Part shown: positions 11,069 through 20,418 of the stretch, piece by piece | Layout of the letters: every line of letters starts with the position of its first letter | How positions within the stretch are numbered: the stretch's first letter is position 1 | DNA from: Collinsella aerofaciens | Lineage (GTDB): Bacteria; Actinomycetota; Coriobacteriia; Coriobacteriales; Coriobacteriaceae | Direction of reading: 5' to 3' | Assembly: GCF_901212495.1 (NCBI RefSeq) | Contig: NZ_CAAKNY010000020.1 | Location: 63,724 to 127,723, forward strand | DNA: 64,000 bases | Position numbers and translations under genes: made by a program | The notes under the pieces: generated by a model | What the model was told of the DNA's origin: nothing | The model's input: only the letters and a program-made list of their open reading frames with translations | The model's database searches: none

Positions 11069-12000
11069 TGGGCGAGGAGACTTATCAGTTGCATCCCGGT
11101 GATGCGCTGTATCCCAAGACCGTCTTGGAGCTCCCGGATGTGCCCCGGACCCTCTATGTGCGTGGCGACCCCGCCGTGTTATCGACGCCTGCGCTCTCCA
11201 TCATCGGTGCACGCAAGGCATCGCCGTATGGTCTCGCCGTGGCAGAACTTGCGGCCAAGGTGGCGGTTGAGGCGGGAGTGACGGTGGTCTCGGGCGGTGC
11301 GGTCGGCTGCGACCAGGCGTCGGGTTGGGCTGCGGTCAACGCCGGGGGCAAACACGTCGTGGTACTGGGGACCGGCGCCGATGTTGTCTATCCGCGCTCG
11401 AGCGCCGGCCTCATCACGCGCACACTCTATACGGGCGGCGCGGTCGTTTCGATTTCGCCGTGGGGTATGGGACCGCGTAAGTTCGCCTTTCCGCGGCGCA
11501 ATCGCGTTATTGCCGCCTTGTCGCAGGCACTCTTTGTTTCCGAGGCGGGCATGCCCTCGGGTACGTTCTCCACGGCGGAAGCCGCTATGGACTTGGGTCG
11601 AGAGCTCCTTGCAGTGCCGGGCTCCATCCTATCGCCCGAGTCGCGTGGCACGAATTACCTCATTGCGAATGGTGCCTGCTGCATCATCGACGAGGAATCA
11701 ATCGAGATGGCCATCTCGCGCATCTACGGCACGCTGCGCTACTCGCGTCCCGATGCACCCGGCATTGCCGATCTGGACCCCACGCAGCAGACCGTGATGC
11801 ACGCGCTTATCGCCTCGCCGCTCAAGGTTGACGACATTGCCGCGCTCATCTCGCTTGATGCTGTCGGCGTGCTCAAGCTCTTGGGCTCGCTCGAGCTCGA
11901 GGGCCTTATCGAGCGCATGATGGATGGAAGGTATGCGCCCTCAAAGTTTGCGCTTCACGCCCAGACGCCCTTCGGTCACAATGGAAAGCGTGTCAATTAG
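11068..12000 (+). CDS. dprA: DNA-processing protein DprA
   Basis: Binds incoming single-stranded DNA and loads RecA during transformation. The ATG at 11068 overlaps the comM stop by one base (TAATG) with GGAAGGAGG upstream. 310 aa. The Rossmann-fold core is clear: SIIGARKASPYG, VVSGGAVGCDQAS, GTGADVVYP, FPRRNRVIAALSQALFVSEA, and the ESRGTNYLIANGA segment. The C-terminus (about residues 230-300) looks like the DprA winged-helix domain. It is somewhat divergent (GCDQAS where many have G.D..AH) but no residue loss is evident. Confidence 0.93.
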   Translation: MGEETYQLHPGDALYPKTVLELPDVPRTLYVRGDPAVLSTPALSIIGARKASPYGLAVAELAAKVAVEAGVTVVSGGAVGCDQASGWAAVNAGGKHVVVLGTGADVVYPRSSAGLITRTLYTGGAVVSISPWGMGPRKFAFPRRNRVIAALSQALFVSEAGMPSGTFSTAEAAMDLGRELLAVPGSILSPESRGTNYLIANGACCIIDEESIEMAISRIYGTLRYSRPDAPGIADLDPTQQTVMHALIASPLKVDDIAALISLDAVGVLKLLGSLELEGLIERMMDGRYAPSKFALHAQTPFGHNGKRVN

Positions 12001-12014
12001 AAAGGTGTTTGCAG

Positions 12015-13352
12015 ATGCAGTTCGATCAGGTGACGGTTATCGGCGGCGGTCTGGCGGGTTCGGAATGTGCGATCCAGCTGGCAGATCGCGGGTTTGCCGT
12101 AAAGCTGTGCGAGATGCGCCCCCAGGTGAGCTCTCCGGCCCACCATACCGATCACTTGGCCGAGCTCGTCTGCTCAAATTCGTTTAAGTCAACCCGTCCG
12201 GATTCCGCTGCTGGCCTGCTAAAGGCCGAGCTCGAGCGCATGGGTTCGGTGCTGCTCGATTGCGCCCATCGTGCGGCCGTTCCCGCTGGCGGTGCCCTGG
12301 CGGTCGACCGCGTTACGTTTTCCGAGCTTGTCGAGGCCGAGGTTGCCGCCCGACCCAATATCGAGGTCGTGCACGGCGAGGTCACGCAGATTCCCGAGGG
12401 CCACGTGGTCATTGCCGCGGGCCCGCTGTGTTCACCGGCATTGAGCGAAGAGGTCATGAAGCTCGTCGGTGGCGACGCCTTGGCGTTCTTTGACGCTGCC
12501 GCGCCAATCGTCGATGCCTCCACACTCGATATGGACGTGCTGTTCTCGCAGTCGCGCTACGAGGAGCAGGGGAGCGGCGACTATCTCAACGCTCCGCTCA
12601 ACAAGGAGGAGTACGAGGCCTTTATCGGGGCACTCACGACCGCCGACCGCGTGGTGCTCAAGGATTTTGAGGGCGGCGACCTCTTCCAGGCCTGTCAGCC
12701 CGCCGAGGAGGTCGCCCGCACCGGCAAGGACGCTATTCGCTTTGGCGCCATGAAGCCCGTCGGCCTCACCGACCCGCGAACCGGACGTCGCCCTTGGGCG
12801 GCGATTCAGCTTCGAGCCGAGAACAAGGAGAAAACCGCCTATAACCTGGTGGGCTTCCAGACTAATCTGACCTTTGGCGAGCAAAAGCGTGTCTTCCATA
12901 TGGTTCCCGGTTTGGAGAATGCCGAGTTCTTCCGTTATGGCGTCATGCACCGCAATACCTTTGTCGATGCGCCGCACGTTCTTGACGGCTCCTTTGCCGT
13001 GCCTGGCACGGGCGTGCGCCTCGCCGGTCAGATCACCGGCACCGAGGGGTACATGGAGGCCGTGGCGACGGGTCTGCTCGCCGCGCTCAATACCTATGCC
13101 GAGGCTATCGAGGTCGCTCCCGTCGAACTGCCTCGCGTGGGCGCCTTGGGTGCGCTCGTGGGCTATGCGACCGATCCGGCAACCGTGGGCTACCAGCCCA
13201 TGCATGTCAATTTTGGCCTGGTGCCGCCGCTCGAGGACGGCAAGCGTCGCAGTAAACGCGACCGCTACCAGGCTTATGCGGATCGCGCCCTCGAGGCTCT
13301 CGATGCCTACTTGGCCACGCGTTCCGACTTGTTTGGAGGCGACCGGTCATAG
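12015..13352 (+). CDS. trmFO: Methylenetetrahydrofolate--tRNA-(uracil-5-)-methyltransferase TrmFO
   Basis: FAD- and folate-dependent enzyme making m5U54 in the T-loop of tRNAs. The ATG at 12015 gives 445 aa, the usual length; the TTG two codons earlier is less likely. The N-terminal dinucleotide fold VTVIGGGLAGSECA is followed by the family-specific HLAELVCSNSFKS and later the NAPLNKEEYEAF, FEGGDLFQACQPAEE, M.PVGL.DP and AGQITGTEGYMEA blocks. It sits between dprA and xerC, as trmFO often sits next to a XerC-type recombinase in Firmicutes-like orders. Its end overlaps the probable xerC start. Confidence 0.96.
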   Translation: MQFDQVTVIGGGLAGSECAIQLADRGFAVKLCEMRPQVSSPAHHTDHLAELVCSNSFKSTRPDSAAGLLKAELERMGSVLLDCAHRAAVPAGGALAVDRVTFSELVEAEVAARPNIEVVHGEVTQIPEGHVVIAAGPLCSPALSEEVMKLVGGDALAFFDAAAPIVDASTLDMDVLFSQSRYEEQGSGDYLNAPLNKEEYEAFIGALTTADRVVLKDFEGGDLFQACQPAEEVARTGKDAIRFGAMKPVGLTDPRTGRRPWAAIQLRAENKEKTAYNLVGFQTNLTFGEQKRVFHMVPGLENAEFFRYGVMHRNTFVDAPHVLDGSFAVPGTGVRLAGQITGTEGYMEAVATGLLAALNTYAEAIEVAPVELPRVGALGALVGYATDPATVGYQPMHVNFGLVPPLEDGKRRSKRDRYQAYADRALEALDAYLATRSDLFGGDRS

Positions 13353-14269
13353 CCTTTGACCTGTACGATACCGTCGACTCGTTTATCGCCTACATCGCCC
13401 GTGTCGAGGGGCTCTCTTCCAATACGGTGACTGCCTATGGATCGCGGTTGGAGCGCTTTGCTGCCTGGTGCGAGCGTACGGGTGTCGATGCGCGTATAGC
13501 CGACGTGCGTACCGTCCGCGCGTATTTGGCCGAGCTTTCGCGCGAGCAGGTGGCGCCTCGCACCCTTGCGGCACATTTGTCGGCTATTCGGTCGCTCTAT
13601 CGTTGGATGGCTGCCGAGGGAATCGTGGAGGGTGATGCGGTCTCGGCGATTTCCTCGCCCAAGCTGCCGCGCGACCTGCCTGGTGTGCTGACGACCCAGC
13701 AGGTCGAGGCACTGCTCCAAGCCCCCGACACCGCAACGCCCGCTGGATTGCGCGATGCGACGATGCTCGAGCTTCTTTATGCATCCGGCGCGCGCATCTC
13801 AGAGCTTGCGGCGCTCAATGTTGAATCCATCTCATGGTCCGAGCGCACGCTGCGGCTATGGGGCAAGGGGAGCAAGGAGCGTATCGTTCCTCTGTATCGT
13901 CGCGCACTCGAGGCGACGCGCACCTATGTCGAGGAGGGGAGACCGGCGCTGCTTGCGCAGGCAAAGCGTCGCGATGCCGTAAACGGTCCCCATCCGCTGT
14001 TGATATCTGTGCGCGGCAACCGCATGAGTGCCGCCATGCTCAGGCGACGGTTCCATATGTTGGCGACGCTCGCCGGCATTCCGGCCGACATCGCGCCGCA
14101 TGCGATGCGTCATACGTTTGCGACCGATCTGCTTGAGGGCGGCGCGGACCTGCGTTCGGTTCAAGAGCTGCTGGGACATGCGAGCCTGTCCACGACGCAG
14201 ATCTACACGCATCTCACGCCCGACCGGCTTAAGCGCGCCGTGGCCCAGGCCCATCCCCGGGGCGAGTAA
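13349..14269 (+). CDS. xerC: Tyrosine recombinase XerC (probable non-canonical start)
   Basis: Site-specific recombinase that with a XerD partner resolves chromosome dimers at dif. The catalytic set is complete: Arg in ASGARISELAALN, the His-x-x-Arg of HAMRHTFATDL, the LLGHASLSTTQIYTH block with the second His and the nucleophilic Tyr. The first canonical start, GTG at 13427, would cut into the N-terminal SAM-like DNA-binding domain. The frame is open upstream and reads homologous sequence (TVDSFIAYIARVEGLSSNT). GGAGG at 13335-13339 sits 9 bases before ATA at 13349, which overlaps the trmFO TAG. I therefore use ATA (307 aa); CTG at 13361 and GTG at 13427 (280 aa) are alternatives. Confidence 0.88.
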   Translation: MAFDLYDTVDSFIAYIARVEGLSSNTVTAYGSRLERFAAWCERTGVDARIADVRTVRAYLAELSREQVAPRTLAAHLSAIRSLYRWMAAEGIVEGDAVSAISSPKLPRDLPGVLTTQQVEALLQAPDTATPAGLRDATMLELLYASGARISELAALNVESISWSERTLRLWGKGSKERIVPLYRRALEATRTYVEEGRPALLAQAKRRDAVNGPHPLLISVRGNRMSAAMLRRRFHMLATLAGIPADIAPHAMRHTFATDLLEGGADLRSVQELLGHASLSTTQIYTHLTPDRLKRAVAQAHPRGE

Positions 14270-14315
14270 GCTGGGCGGCTCGCATTGCGCTTAGGTGTGT
14301 GGTTTTGATTGCGGG

Positions 14316-14344
14316 TTGGCAGGAAGAGGTAATCCTGCTATCAT
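14316..14344 (+). promoter_or_regulatory. rpsB promoter
   Basis: TTGGCA (14316-14321), 17-base spacer, TATCAT (14339-14344). A leader of roughly 135 bases precedes rpsB, long enough for S2-type autoregulation, though no known leader structure was identified by eye. Confidence 0.65.
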
Positions 14345-14485
14345 TCATCGGGTTGCTTCACGGCAACATGTTTTTATCACGCACGCGCGGCTACTTCATA
14401 CCGTGGTGCCCGGGCTTTGGTAGCACATGTCCGGGTTGGTTTTGGAGGATGACCCCGCGCGGAGGCAAACCACAGGAGGTTTAAC

Positions 14486-15214
14486 ATGGCTACCAAGATT
14501 AATATCCGCACCCTGCTCGAGGCCGGCTGCCACTTCGGTCACCAGACCCGTCGCTGGAACCCCAAGATGAAGCCGTTCATCTTCGGTGAGCGCAACGGCA
14601 TCTACATCCTCGACCTCAAGCAGACCATCCTCGACGCCGACCAGGCCTACACCTTCGTCAAGAACGTCGCCAAGGGTGGCAACGTGCTGTTCGTCGGCAC
14701 CAAGAAGCAGGCTCAGGAGGCCGTTAAGAACGCCGCTGAGCGCGCCAACATGCCTTACATCAACCAGCGTTGGCTCGGCGGCATGCTGACTAACTTCGTC
14801 ACCATCCGCTCCCGCATCAACCGCATGGAGGAGCTCGAGGCCATGGTCGAGGACGGCCGCATGGCAGTGCTCCCCAAGAAGGAGCAGGCCGTGCTCGGTA
14901 AGGAGCTCACCAAGCTTCAGACCAACCTCGGTGGCGCCCGCGACATGAAGGGTCTGCCCCAGGCTCTCTTCGTCATCGACACCAAGCGCGAGGAGAACGC
15001 CATCAAGGAGGCTCAGCGCCTGAACATCCCCGTCGTCGCCCTGATCGACACCAACTCCGATCCCGACGAGGTCGAGTACGGCATCCCCTGCAACGATGAC
15101 GCTATCTCCGCTGTCACCCTTATGTGCGAGCTCATGGCTGACGCCTGCCTCGCTGGCTCCGGCAAGGAGCAGGTCTCCGAGGCCGAGATGGCCGCTGAGC
15201 CCAAGGCCGAGTAA
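14486..15214 (+). CDS. rpsB: 30S ribosomal protein S2
   Basis: Small-subunit protein S2. 242 aa, starting at an ATG after a strong AGGAGGTT site. Typical motifs: [19 protein letters not shown] at the N-terminus, [36 protein letters not shown] and the late [14 protein letters not shown]. The C-terminus is a short acidic tail. Paired with tsf 45 bases downstream, the standard bacterial arrangement. Confidence 0.98.
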   Translation: MATKINIRTLLEAGCHFGHQTRRWNPKMKPFIFGERNGIYILDLKQTILDADQAYTFVKNVAKGGNVLFVGTKKQAQEAVKNAAERANMPYINQRWLGGMLTNFVTIRSRINRMEELEAMVEDGRMAVLPKKEQAVLGKELTKLQTNLGGARDMKGLPQALFVIDTKREENAIKEAQRLNIPVVALIDTNSDPDEVEYGIPCNDDAISAVTLMCELMADACLAGSGKEQVSEAEMAAEPKAE

Positions 15215-15259
15215 ATCAGTCTTAGTTCATTCTTTTTCATCTCTTTGAAAGGAACCACA

Positions 15260-16129
15260 ATGGCCCAGATTACCGCCGCTATGGTCAAGCAGCTCCGCGA
15301 GATGACCGACTCCCCGATGATGGAGTGCAAGAAGGCTCTCGTCGAGGCTGACGGCGACATGGACGCCGCTGTCGACGTCCTGCGCAAGAACGGCCTCGCC
15401 AAGGCTGCCAAGAAGGCTGGCCGTGAGACCAACGAGGGCGCTGTCGCCGCGTTCGTCTCCGAGGACGGCAAGACCGGCGCTCTGCTCGAGCTCTCCTGCG
15501 AGACCGACTTCGTCGGCTCCAACGCCAAGTTCACCGGCTTTGCTTCCAAGGTCGCTGAGGTTGTCGCTACCACCGAGCCCGCTGACGTCGACGCTCTGCT
15601 CGAGAAGCCGATGGGCGAGGAGACCGTTTCCTCCGAGCTCACCGAGATGATTCATATCATGGGCGAGAATATGAAGATCTCCCGTTTCGCCGCCCGCAAG
15701 GCCGAGAACGGCGCTCTCGCTTCTTACATCCACATGGGTGGTAAGATCGGCGTTCTCGTCGAGTTCGCTTTCGAGAAGGCCGAGACCGCTCAGGCTGAGT
15801 CCTTCAAGACCTTTGCTCATGACGTTGCCCTTCAGGTTGCCGCCGTCGCCCCGATCTGCGCTACCCGCGATCAGGTTCCGGCCGAGACCGTCGAGCACGA
15901 GAAGCAGATCTACATGGCTCAGGCTGCCGAGTCTGGCAAGCCCGAGGCTATCCAGGAGAAGATGGCTGTTGGCCGTCTGGAGAAGTTCTACAAGCAGTCC
16001 GTGCTCACCGAGCAGGAGTTCATCAAGGACAGCTCCCTCACCATCAAGAAGTACGCTGAGCAGGTCTCCAAGGAGCTCGGCGACACCATTACCGTCGTTG
16101 CCTTTGACCGTCTGGTCCGTGGCGAGTAA
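15260..16129 (+). CDS. tsf: Elongation factor Ts
   Basis: Guanine nucleotide exchange factor for EF-Tu. The ATG at 15260 follows AAAGGAA; an in-frame TTG five codons upstream overlaps the ribosome site. 289 aa. N-terminal UBA-like domain (TAAMVKQLREMTDSPMMECK) and the CETDFVGSN motif that contacts EF-Tu are present, followed by the two core subdomains. The common TGAGMMDCKKAL is here TDSPMMECKKAL, a mild variation. Confidence 0.97.
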   Translation: MAQITAAMVKQLREMTDSPMMECKKALVEADGDMDAAVDVLRKNGLAKAAKKAGRETNEGAVAAFVSEDGKTGALLELSCETDFVGSNAKFTGFASKVAEVVATTEPADVDALLEKPMGEETVSSELTEMIHIMGENMKISRFAARKAENGALASYIHMGGKIGVLVEFAFEKAETAQAESFKTFAHDVALQVAAVAPICATRDQVPAETVEHEKQIYMAQAAESGKPEAIQEKMAVGRLEKFYKQSVLTEQEFIKDSSLTIKKYAEQVSKELGDTITVVAFDRLVRGE

Positions 16130-16152
16130 ATAAGCTCTTGTAGCTGGTAATG

Positions 16153-16187
16153 AGCAGGCTGTGGGTTTTACTCACAGCCTGCTTTTT
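16153..16187 (+). terminator. Rho-independent terminator after tsf
   Basis: Perfect 11-base stem AGCAGGCTGTG / CACAGCCTGCT with a 9-base loop and TTTTT, separating rpsB-tsf from pyrH. Confidence 0.9.
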
Positions 16188-16246
16188 CATGGCTCCCCGT
16201 TGAGCCTTTGATATTATGTTGTGAGTCTAATTAAAGGAGGATCGCT

Positions 16247-16969
16247 TTGTCCGACATCCGATATAAACGCGTGCTTCTGAAGCTCTCCGGCGAAGCGCTG
16301 ATGGGCGATGGCAACTACGGCATCGACCCCAAGGTTACCGATCATCTTGCCAAGCAGGTCAAGGAGCTGCTCGCCTTTGGTCATGAGGTCGGCGTCGTTG
16401 TCGGCGGCGGCAACATTTTCCGCGGCATGGCCGGTGCTGCCGGTGGTATGGAGCGCGCCCAGGCCGATTACATGGGCATGCTCGCTACCGTTATGAATGC
16501 GCTTGCCCTGCAGGATGCTTTCGAGCACAACGATGTTCCCTGCCGCGTGATGAGCGCTATCCAGATGAACGAGATCTGCGAGCCCTATATTCGCCGCCGT
16601 GCCATCAACCATCTGTCCAAGGGCAACGTCGTTATCTTCGCCGCCGGATCGGGTAATCCGTACTTTACGACTGACACCGCTGCGTCCCTTCGCGCCTGCG
16701 AGATCGGTGCCGAGATTCTGATTAAAGCCACCAAGGTTGATGGCATCTACGACAAGGATCCCGTCAAGTGCGCCGACGCCGTCCGATTTGACAAGATCAC
16801 CTATCACGAGGTGCTCGTTCGCGGCCTGCAGGTTATGGATTCCACGGCTACGGCTCTTTGCCAGGACAACCGTATGCCCATTTTGGTCCTCAACATCGAT
16901 GGCGAGGACACCGTCAAGCGCGCGCTCGCGGGTGAGCCCGTCGGCACGCTCGTCTATCAGGAGGATTAA
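16247..16969 (+). CDS. pyrH: Uridylate kinase
   Basis: Hexameric UMP kinase (UMP + ATP to UDP + ADP), feeding pyrimidine nucleotide pools. The start is TTG at 16247, 6 bases after AAAGGAGG. 240 aa. Amino-acid-kinase fold motifs: [10 protein letters not shown] (phosphate binding), [41 protein letters not shown] and [12 protein letters not shown]. First gene of a run with frr, uppS, cdsA, dxr, rseP, ispG and proS. Confidence 0.97.
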   Translation: MSDIRYKRVLLKLSGEALMGDGNYGIDPKVTDHLAKQVKELLAFGHEVGVVVGGGNIFRGMAGAAGGMERAQADYMGMLATVMNALALQDAFEHNDVPCRVMSAIQMNEICEPYIRRRAINHLSKGNVVIFAAGSGNPYFTTDTAASLRACEIGAEILIKATKVDGIYDKDPVKCADAVRFDKITYHEVLVRGLQVMDSTATALCQDNRMPILVLNIDGEDTVKRALAGEPVGTLVYQED

Positions 16970-16971
16970 GC

Positions 16972-17508
16972 ATGGCAGAGAATATCACCGCCCACATGGA
17001 CAAGTCACTCGAGTCCCTCAAGCACAACTTCTCCAAGGTCCGCACTGGCCGCGCTAACGCCAACATCCTGTCCGACATCACCGTCGACTACTACGGTGTT
17101 CCCACGCCCGTCACGCAGGTTGCCGCCGTTAAGACCCCCGAGGCCCACATGCTGCTTATCGAGCCGTGGGACAAAGCACTCATCAATGCCATCGTCAAGG
17201 CCATCGGTGCCTCCGACCTTGGCATTACCCCCAATTCCGATGGTACCGTCGTGCGTCTGCCGTTCCCGGCTCCCACCGAGGAGCGTCGTCGCGAGCTCGT
17301 TAAGGAGTGCCGCGAGTACGCCGAGCAGGCCAAGGTCTCCATCCGCAACATCCGCCGCGACTTTAACAACAAGCTCGAGCGCGACGAGGAGCTCACCGAG
17401 GACGATGTCCGCCGCGAGCAGGCCAAGGTTCAGAAGCATACCGATGAGTATGTTGCTAAGGTCGAGGAGCTTCTGAAGGAAAAAGAAGCCGAGGTCATGG
17501 AGATCTAA
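16972..17508 (+). CDS. frr: Ribosome recycling factor
   Basis: Splits post-termination ribosomes together with EF-G. 178 aa, slightly shorter than the usual 185. Recognised by the helical start (MDKSLESLKHNFSKVRTGRANA), YYGVPTPVTQVA, the LLIEPWDK segment and the final long helix with VRNIRR-like SIRNIRRDFNN and DDVRREQAKVQKHTDEYV. Two bases after pyrH, clearly one transcript. Confidence 0.97.
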   Translation: MAENITAHMDKSLESLKHNFSKVRTGRANANILSDITVDYYGVPTPVTQVAAVKTPEAHMLLIEPWDKALINAIVKAIGASDLGITPNSDGTVVRLPFPAPTEERRRELVKECREYAEQAKVSIRNIRRDFNNKLERDEELTEDDVRREQAKVQKHTDEYVAKVEELLKEKEAEVMEI

Positions 17509-17509
17509 G

Positions 17510-18304
17510 GTGCAATACGACGAGCATAAACTGGTCGAGTACTTTGCCGACGCCCCTGCGGGCGTCGGTTTTTCCGACCTTGACCTCAATAACATTCCGC
17601 ACCATATTTCGTGCATCATGGACGGCAACGGCCGTTGGGCTACGGCGCGCGGTCTTGCCCGTACCGAAGGCCACAAGGCCGGCATCGTCTCGCTGCGCGA
17701 GATCATTACCGCCTGCGTGCGCCTGGGCGTCGACGTTCTTTCGGCCTATGCGTTTTCGACCGAAAACTGGAATCGCCCGCAGCACGAAGTCAACGTTCTG
17801 ATGCACCTGTTTGCCAAGACGTTTATCGATGAGCTGCCGCTGCTTAAGCGCGAGAATGTTCGCGTTGTCTTTTTGGGCGATATTTCCGCGCTGCCCAAGA
17901 AGACCCGCGACGTCTTTGAGCGCGGCCTTGCCGAGTGCGCCGACCATTCCGGTATGACGCTGGCGCTGGCCGTTAACTACGGTGCCCGTGCCGAGATCAC
18001 CCGCGCTGTCCGTCAGATCGCGCTCGATGCCGCCGCCGGTAAGATCGATCCTGCCGCAATTGATGACGACATGATGGCTTCGCACCTGTACACCGCCGGT
18101 CTTCCCGATCCGGAGCTCGTGATTCGCACTTCTGGCGAGTTGCGTCTTTCGAACTATCTGCTGTGGCAGGTTGCCTATTCCGAGTTCTATGTCACCGATA
18201 CCTATTGGCCCGACTTTGATCGTTGGGGTCTTGTCGACGCCATTTTGGCCTTCCAGGGTCGCGACCGTAGGTTTGGTGGACTGAGTAAGACCGAGGAGGC
18301 TTAA
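17510..18304 (+). CDS. uppS: Isoprenyl transferase (undecaprenyl diphosphate synthase)
   Basis: Cis-prenyltransferase that builds the C55 lipid carrier for peptidoglycan from FPP and IPP. GTG start at 17510 almost touching the frr stop; 264 aa with a short N-terminal extension of about 30 residues. Motifs: SCIMDGNGRWATARGL (catalytic Asp), GHKAGIVSLREI, SAYAFSTENWNRP, RTSGELRLSNYLLWQ and YWPDFD. Lies with cdsA and dxr in a lipid-precursor run. Confidence 0.96.
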   Translation: MQYDEHKLVEYFADAPAGVGFSDLDLNNIPHHISCIMDGNGRWATARGLARTEGHKAGIVSLREIITACVRLGVDVLSAYAFSTENWNRPQHEVNVLMHLFAKTFIDELPLLKRENVRVVFLGDISALPKKTRDVFERGLAECADHSGMTLALAVNYGARAEITRAVRQIALDAAAGKIDPAAIDDDMMASHLYTAGLPDPELVIRTSGELRLSNYLLWQVAYSEFYVTDTYWPDFDRWGLVDAILAFQGRDRRFGGLSKTEEA

Positions 18305-18306
18305 TC

Positions 18307-19206
18307 GTGTCCGAACGTCCCAAGGCGCCTACTTCCGCGACACCCGCGCGTAAGGCTGCCACTGCGGGAGCGCCTGCAGCGAAGAGCGGCTCCGGTTCGT
18401 GGCTGGCGGGCTTCATCACCCGTGCCGCCGCCGGTATCGTCTATGCCGTTGTCTTTATCCTGTGCTTGGTTTTGGGTATTGTTCCCACGGCCATCTTCGT
18501 GTCCGTCATGAGCGGTCTGTGCTGCTATGAGTTCTTCCGCATGACGAGGCTCGACGGCAAGGTTGCCAACGAGCGCCTTGGAATCGCTGCCGCCGTACTC
18601 TTTCCGCTCTCGGCACTGGGCGATTCGCTGCTGTTGAACGCCCTGCTGTTCGCTTTGATGCTTGCGGTTGGTATCTGGTATGTCTGGTCTCCGCGTACTC
18701 GCATCTCTGACGTTGCCGTGACGCTCATGGGCCCTATCTACACTGGCTTTATGCTGTCGGCTATCGTGCTGCTGCGCGATGCCGTGCCCGGTTTTGCCGG
18801 CGCCCTGCTTTCGGTGGGCGTTTGCGCGTCCCTTTGGGTCTCCGACTCGTTTGCCTACATCGTGGGCAGCCGCATCGGCAAACATAAGATGGTCCCCAAG
18901 ATCTCTCCCAAAAAGAGCTGGGAAGGCTTTGTCGGCGGCATTTTGGGCTCTGTCTTGATCTGGCTCATCCTGTGGGCAACGCACTTCTATAAGCTGAGCC
19001 TGCCCTATGCACTGCTGTGTGGCGTGGTTGTCTCCATCCTGGGCGTTATCGGCGACCTTATCGAGTCGCGTATCAAGCGCGGTGTGGGTGTCAAAGATTC
19101 CGGCAATCTCATCCCGGGCCACGGCGGCATGCTCGACCGAAGCGATTCGCTTATCTTTGGCTGCATTACCGCGCAGCTGCTGCTGATGATCGGAGGCGTG
19201 CTGTAA
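18307..19206 (+). CDS. cdsA: Phosphatidate cytidylyltransferase
   Basis: Membrane enzyme making CDP-diacylglycerol from phosphatidate and CTP, the branch point of phospholipid synthesis. 299 aa from a GTG start. The first ~35 residues are a soluble Ala/Ser/Lys-rich tail, followed by about eight hydrophobic segments. The C-terminal CDS signature GVGVKDSGNLIPGHGGMLDRSDSLIF is present, with ISPKKSWEGFVGG before it. The stop overlaps the dxr start. Confidence 0.95.
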   Translation: MSERPKAPTSATPARKAATAGAPAAKSGSGSWLAGFITRAAAGIVYAVVFILCLVLGIVPTAIFVSVMSGLCCYEFFRMTRLDGKVANERLGIAAAVLFPLSALGDSLLLNALLFALMLAVGIWYVWSPRTRISDVAVTLMGPIYTGFMLSAIVLLRDAVPGFAGALLSVGVCASLWVSDSFAYIVGSRIGKHKMVPKISPKKSWEGFVGGILGSVLIWLILWATHFYKLSLPYALLCGVVVSILGVIGDLIESRIKRGVGVKDSGNLIPGHGGMLDRSDSLIFGCITAQLLLMIGGVL

Positions 19207-20393
19207 TGGCGTTTCAGACCACCTACGGTCCCGATGGGCGTCTTCGCGTTGCCATTCTGGGCTGTACGGGTTCTATCGGTACTCAGGCGCTCGACGTGTG
19301 CCGCCAGCATGCCGATCGCCTGCAGGTGACGGCGCTGTCCGTTAACTCCAGCACCCCCGAGCTCGTTGCCGCTGCCCGTGAGTTCTCGGTTTCGGCGGTT
19401 GCCGTGGCGGACGCCTCCCATGGCGTCGACGCGGTACTGCAGGAACTGCCCGAGGGCACGGAGCTCGGCGTTGGCGCGCAGGCCGTGTGCGAGCTCGCAT
19501 GCCGCGATGATGTCGACTGCGTGCTCGTGGCCATCGTGGGCGCTGCCGGTCTCGAGGCGAGCCATGCTGCCCTGACCTCGAACAAGCGTCTTGCCCTGGC
19601 CAACAAGGAGTCGCTCGTCGTCGGTGGCGACCTGCTGATGCCGTTGGCACAGCCGGGTCAGCTCATCCCGGTCGACTCCGAGCATTCTGCCATCTACCAG
19701 TGCTATCTGGGCGAGAATCCGCGCGAGGCTCACTGCATTTGGCTTACCTGCTCGGGCGGTCCGTTCTTTGGCCGTACGCGTGACGAGCTCGATCGCGTGA
19801 CGCGCGCCGATGCCCTGGCGCATCCTACGTGGGCTATGGGTGCCAAGATCACGATTGACTCCGCCACCCTCATGAACAAAGGCCTGGAGCGTATCGAGGC
19901 CATGCATCTGTTTGGCTGCGATCTCGATTTCATTAACGTGGTCGTGCAGCGCCAGTCTAAGATTCACTCCATGGTCGAGTTTGCCGACGGCTCTGTGATG
20001 GCTCATCTCGGTGCCTCCGACATGCGCATTCCCATCCAGTTTGCCTTCTCGTATCCTGAGCGTTGGGATACGCCGGCTCCGCGTATCGATTTCCGCGAGT
20101 TGGGGCAGCTTACCTTTGACGCGGCCGATATGGATACCTTCCGCTGCCTTGCGCTGGCCGAACGTGCCGGCAAGACGGGCGGCACCATGCCGTGCGTGCT
20201 CAATGCCGCCAACGAGGTCGCCGTCGATGCCTTCCTGCATGATGGCTGCAGTTTTACCGATATCGACCGCATTGTGGAATCCTGCATGGATGCTCACGAT
20301 GCGCAGACGGTCGATTCGTTTGAACAGCTTCGCGACATCGATGGCTGGGCGCGTGAAAAGGCCGCGCAGGTGCTCGCCGCAACCCGTTCTTAA
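19206..20393 (+). CDS. dxr: 1-deoxy-D-xylulose-5-phosphate reductoisomerase
   Basis: Second step of the MEP isoprenoid pathway, NADPH-dependent conversion of DXP to MEP. ATG at 19206 overlaps the cdsA stop (TAATG), giving 395 aa, the usual length. N-terminal NADPH-binding VAILGCTGSIGTQALDV, ALANKESLVVGG, VDSEHSAIYQCL-like VDSEHSAIYQCY, the TCSGGPFFGRTR loop, the WAMGAKITIDSATLMNKGLE substrate/metal-binding block, and the helical C-terminal domain with NAANEVAV. ispG two genes on belongs to the same pathway. Confidence 0.97.
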   Translation: MAFQTTYGPDGRLRVAILGCTGSIGTQALDVCRQHADRLQVTALSVNSSTPELVAAAREFSVSAVAVADASHGVDAVLQELPEGTELGVGAQAVCELACRDDVDCVLVAIVGAAGLEASHAALTSNKRLALANKESLVVGGDLLMPLAQPGQLIPVDSEHSAIYQCYLGENPREAHCIWLTCSGGPFFGRTRDELDRVTRADALAHPTWAMGAKITIDSATLMNKGLERIEAMHLFGCDLDFINVVVQRQSKIHSMVEFADGSVMAHLGASDMRIPIQFAFSYPERWDTPAPRIDFRELGQLTFDAADMDTFRCLALAERAGKTGGTMPCVLNAANEVAVDAFLHDGCSFTDIDRIVESCMDAHDAQTVDSFEQLRDIDGWAREKAAQVLAATRS

Positions 20394-20418
20394 CCCATAA
20401 GGATTGCTTTTTCGTTTT

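Noticed and set aside
14299..14484. A 61-codon frame in the rpsB leader
   Set aside because: It overlaps the rpsB promoter itself and ends at the rpsB start; probably chance.
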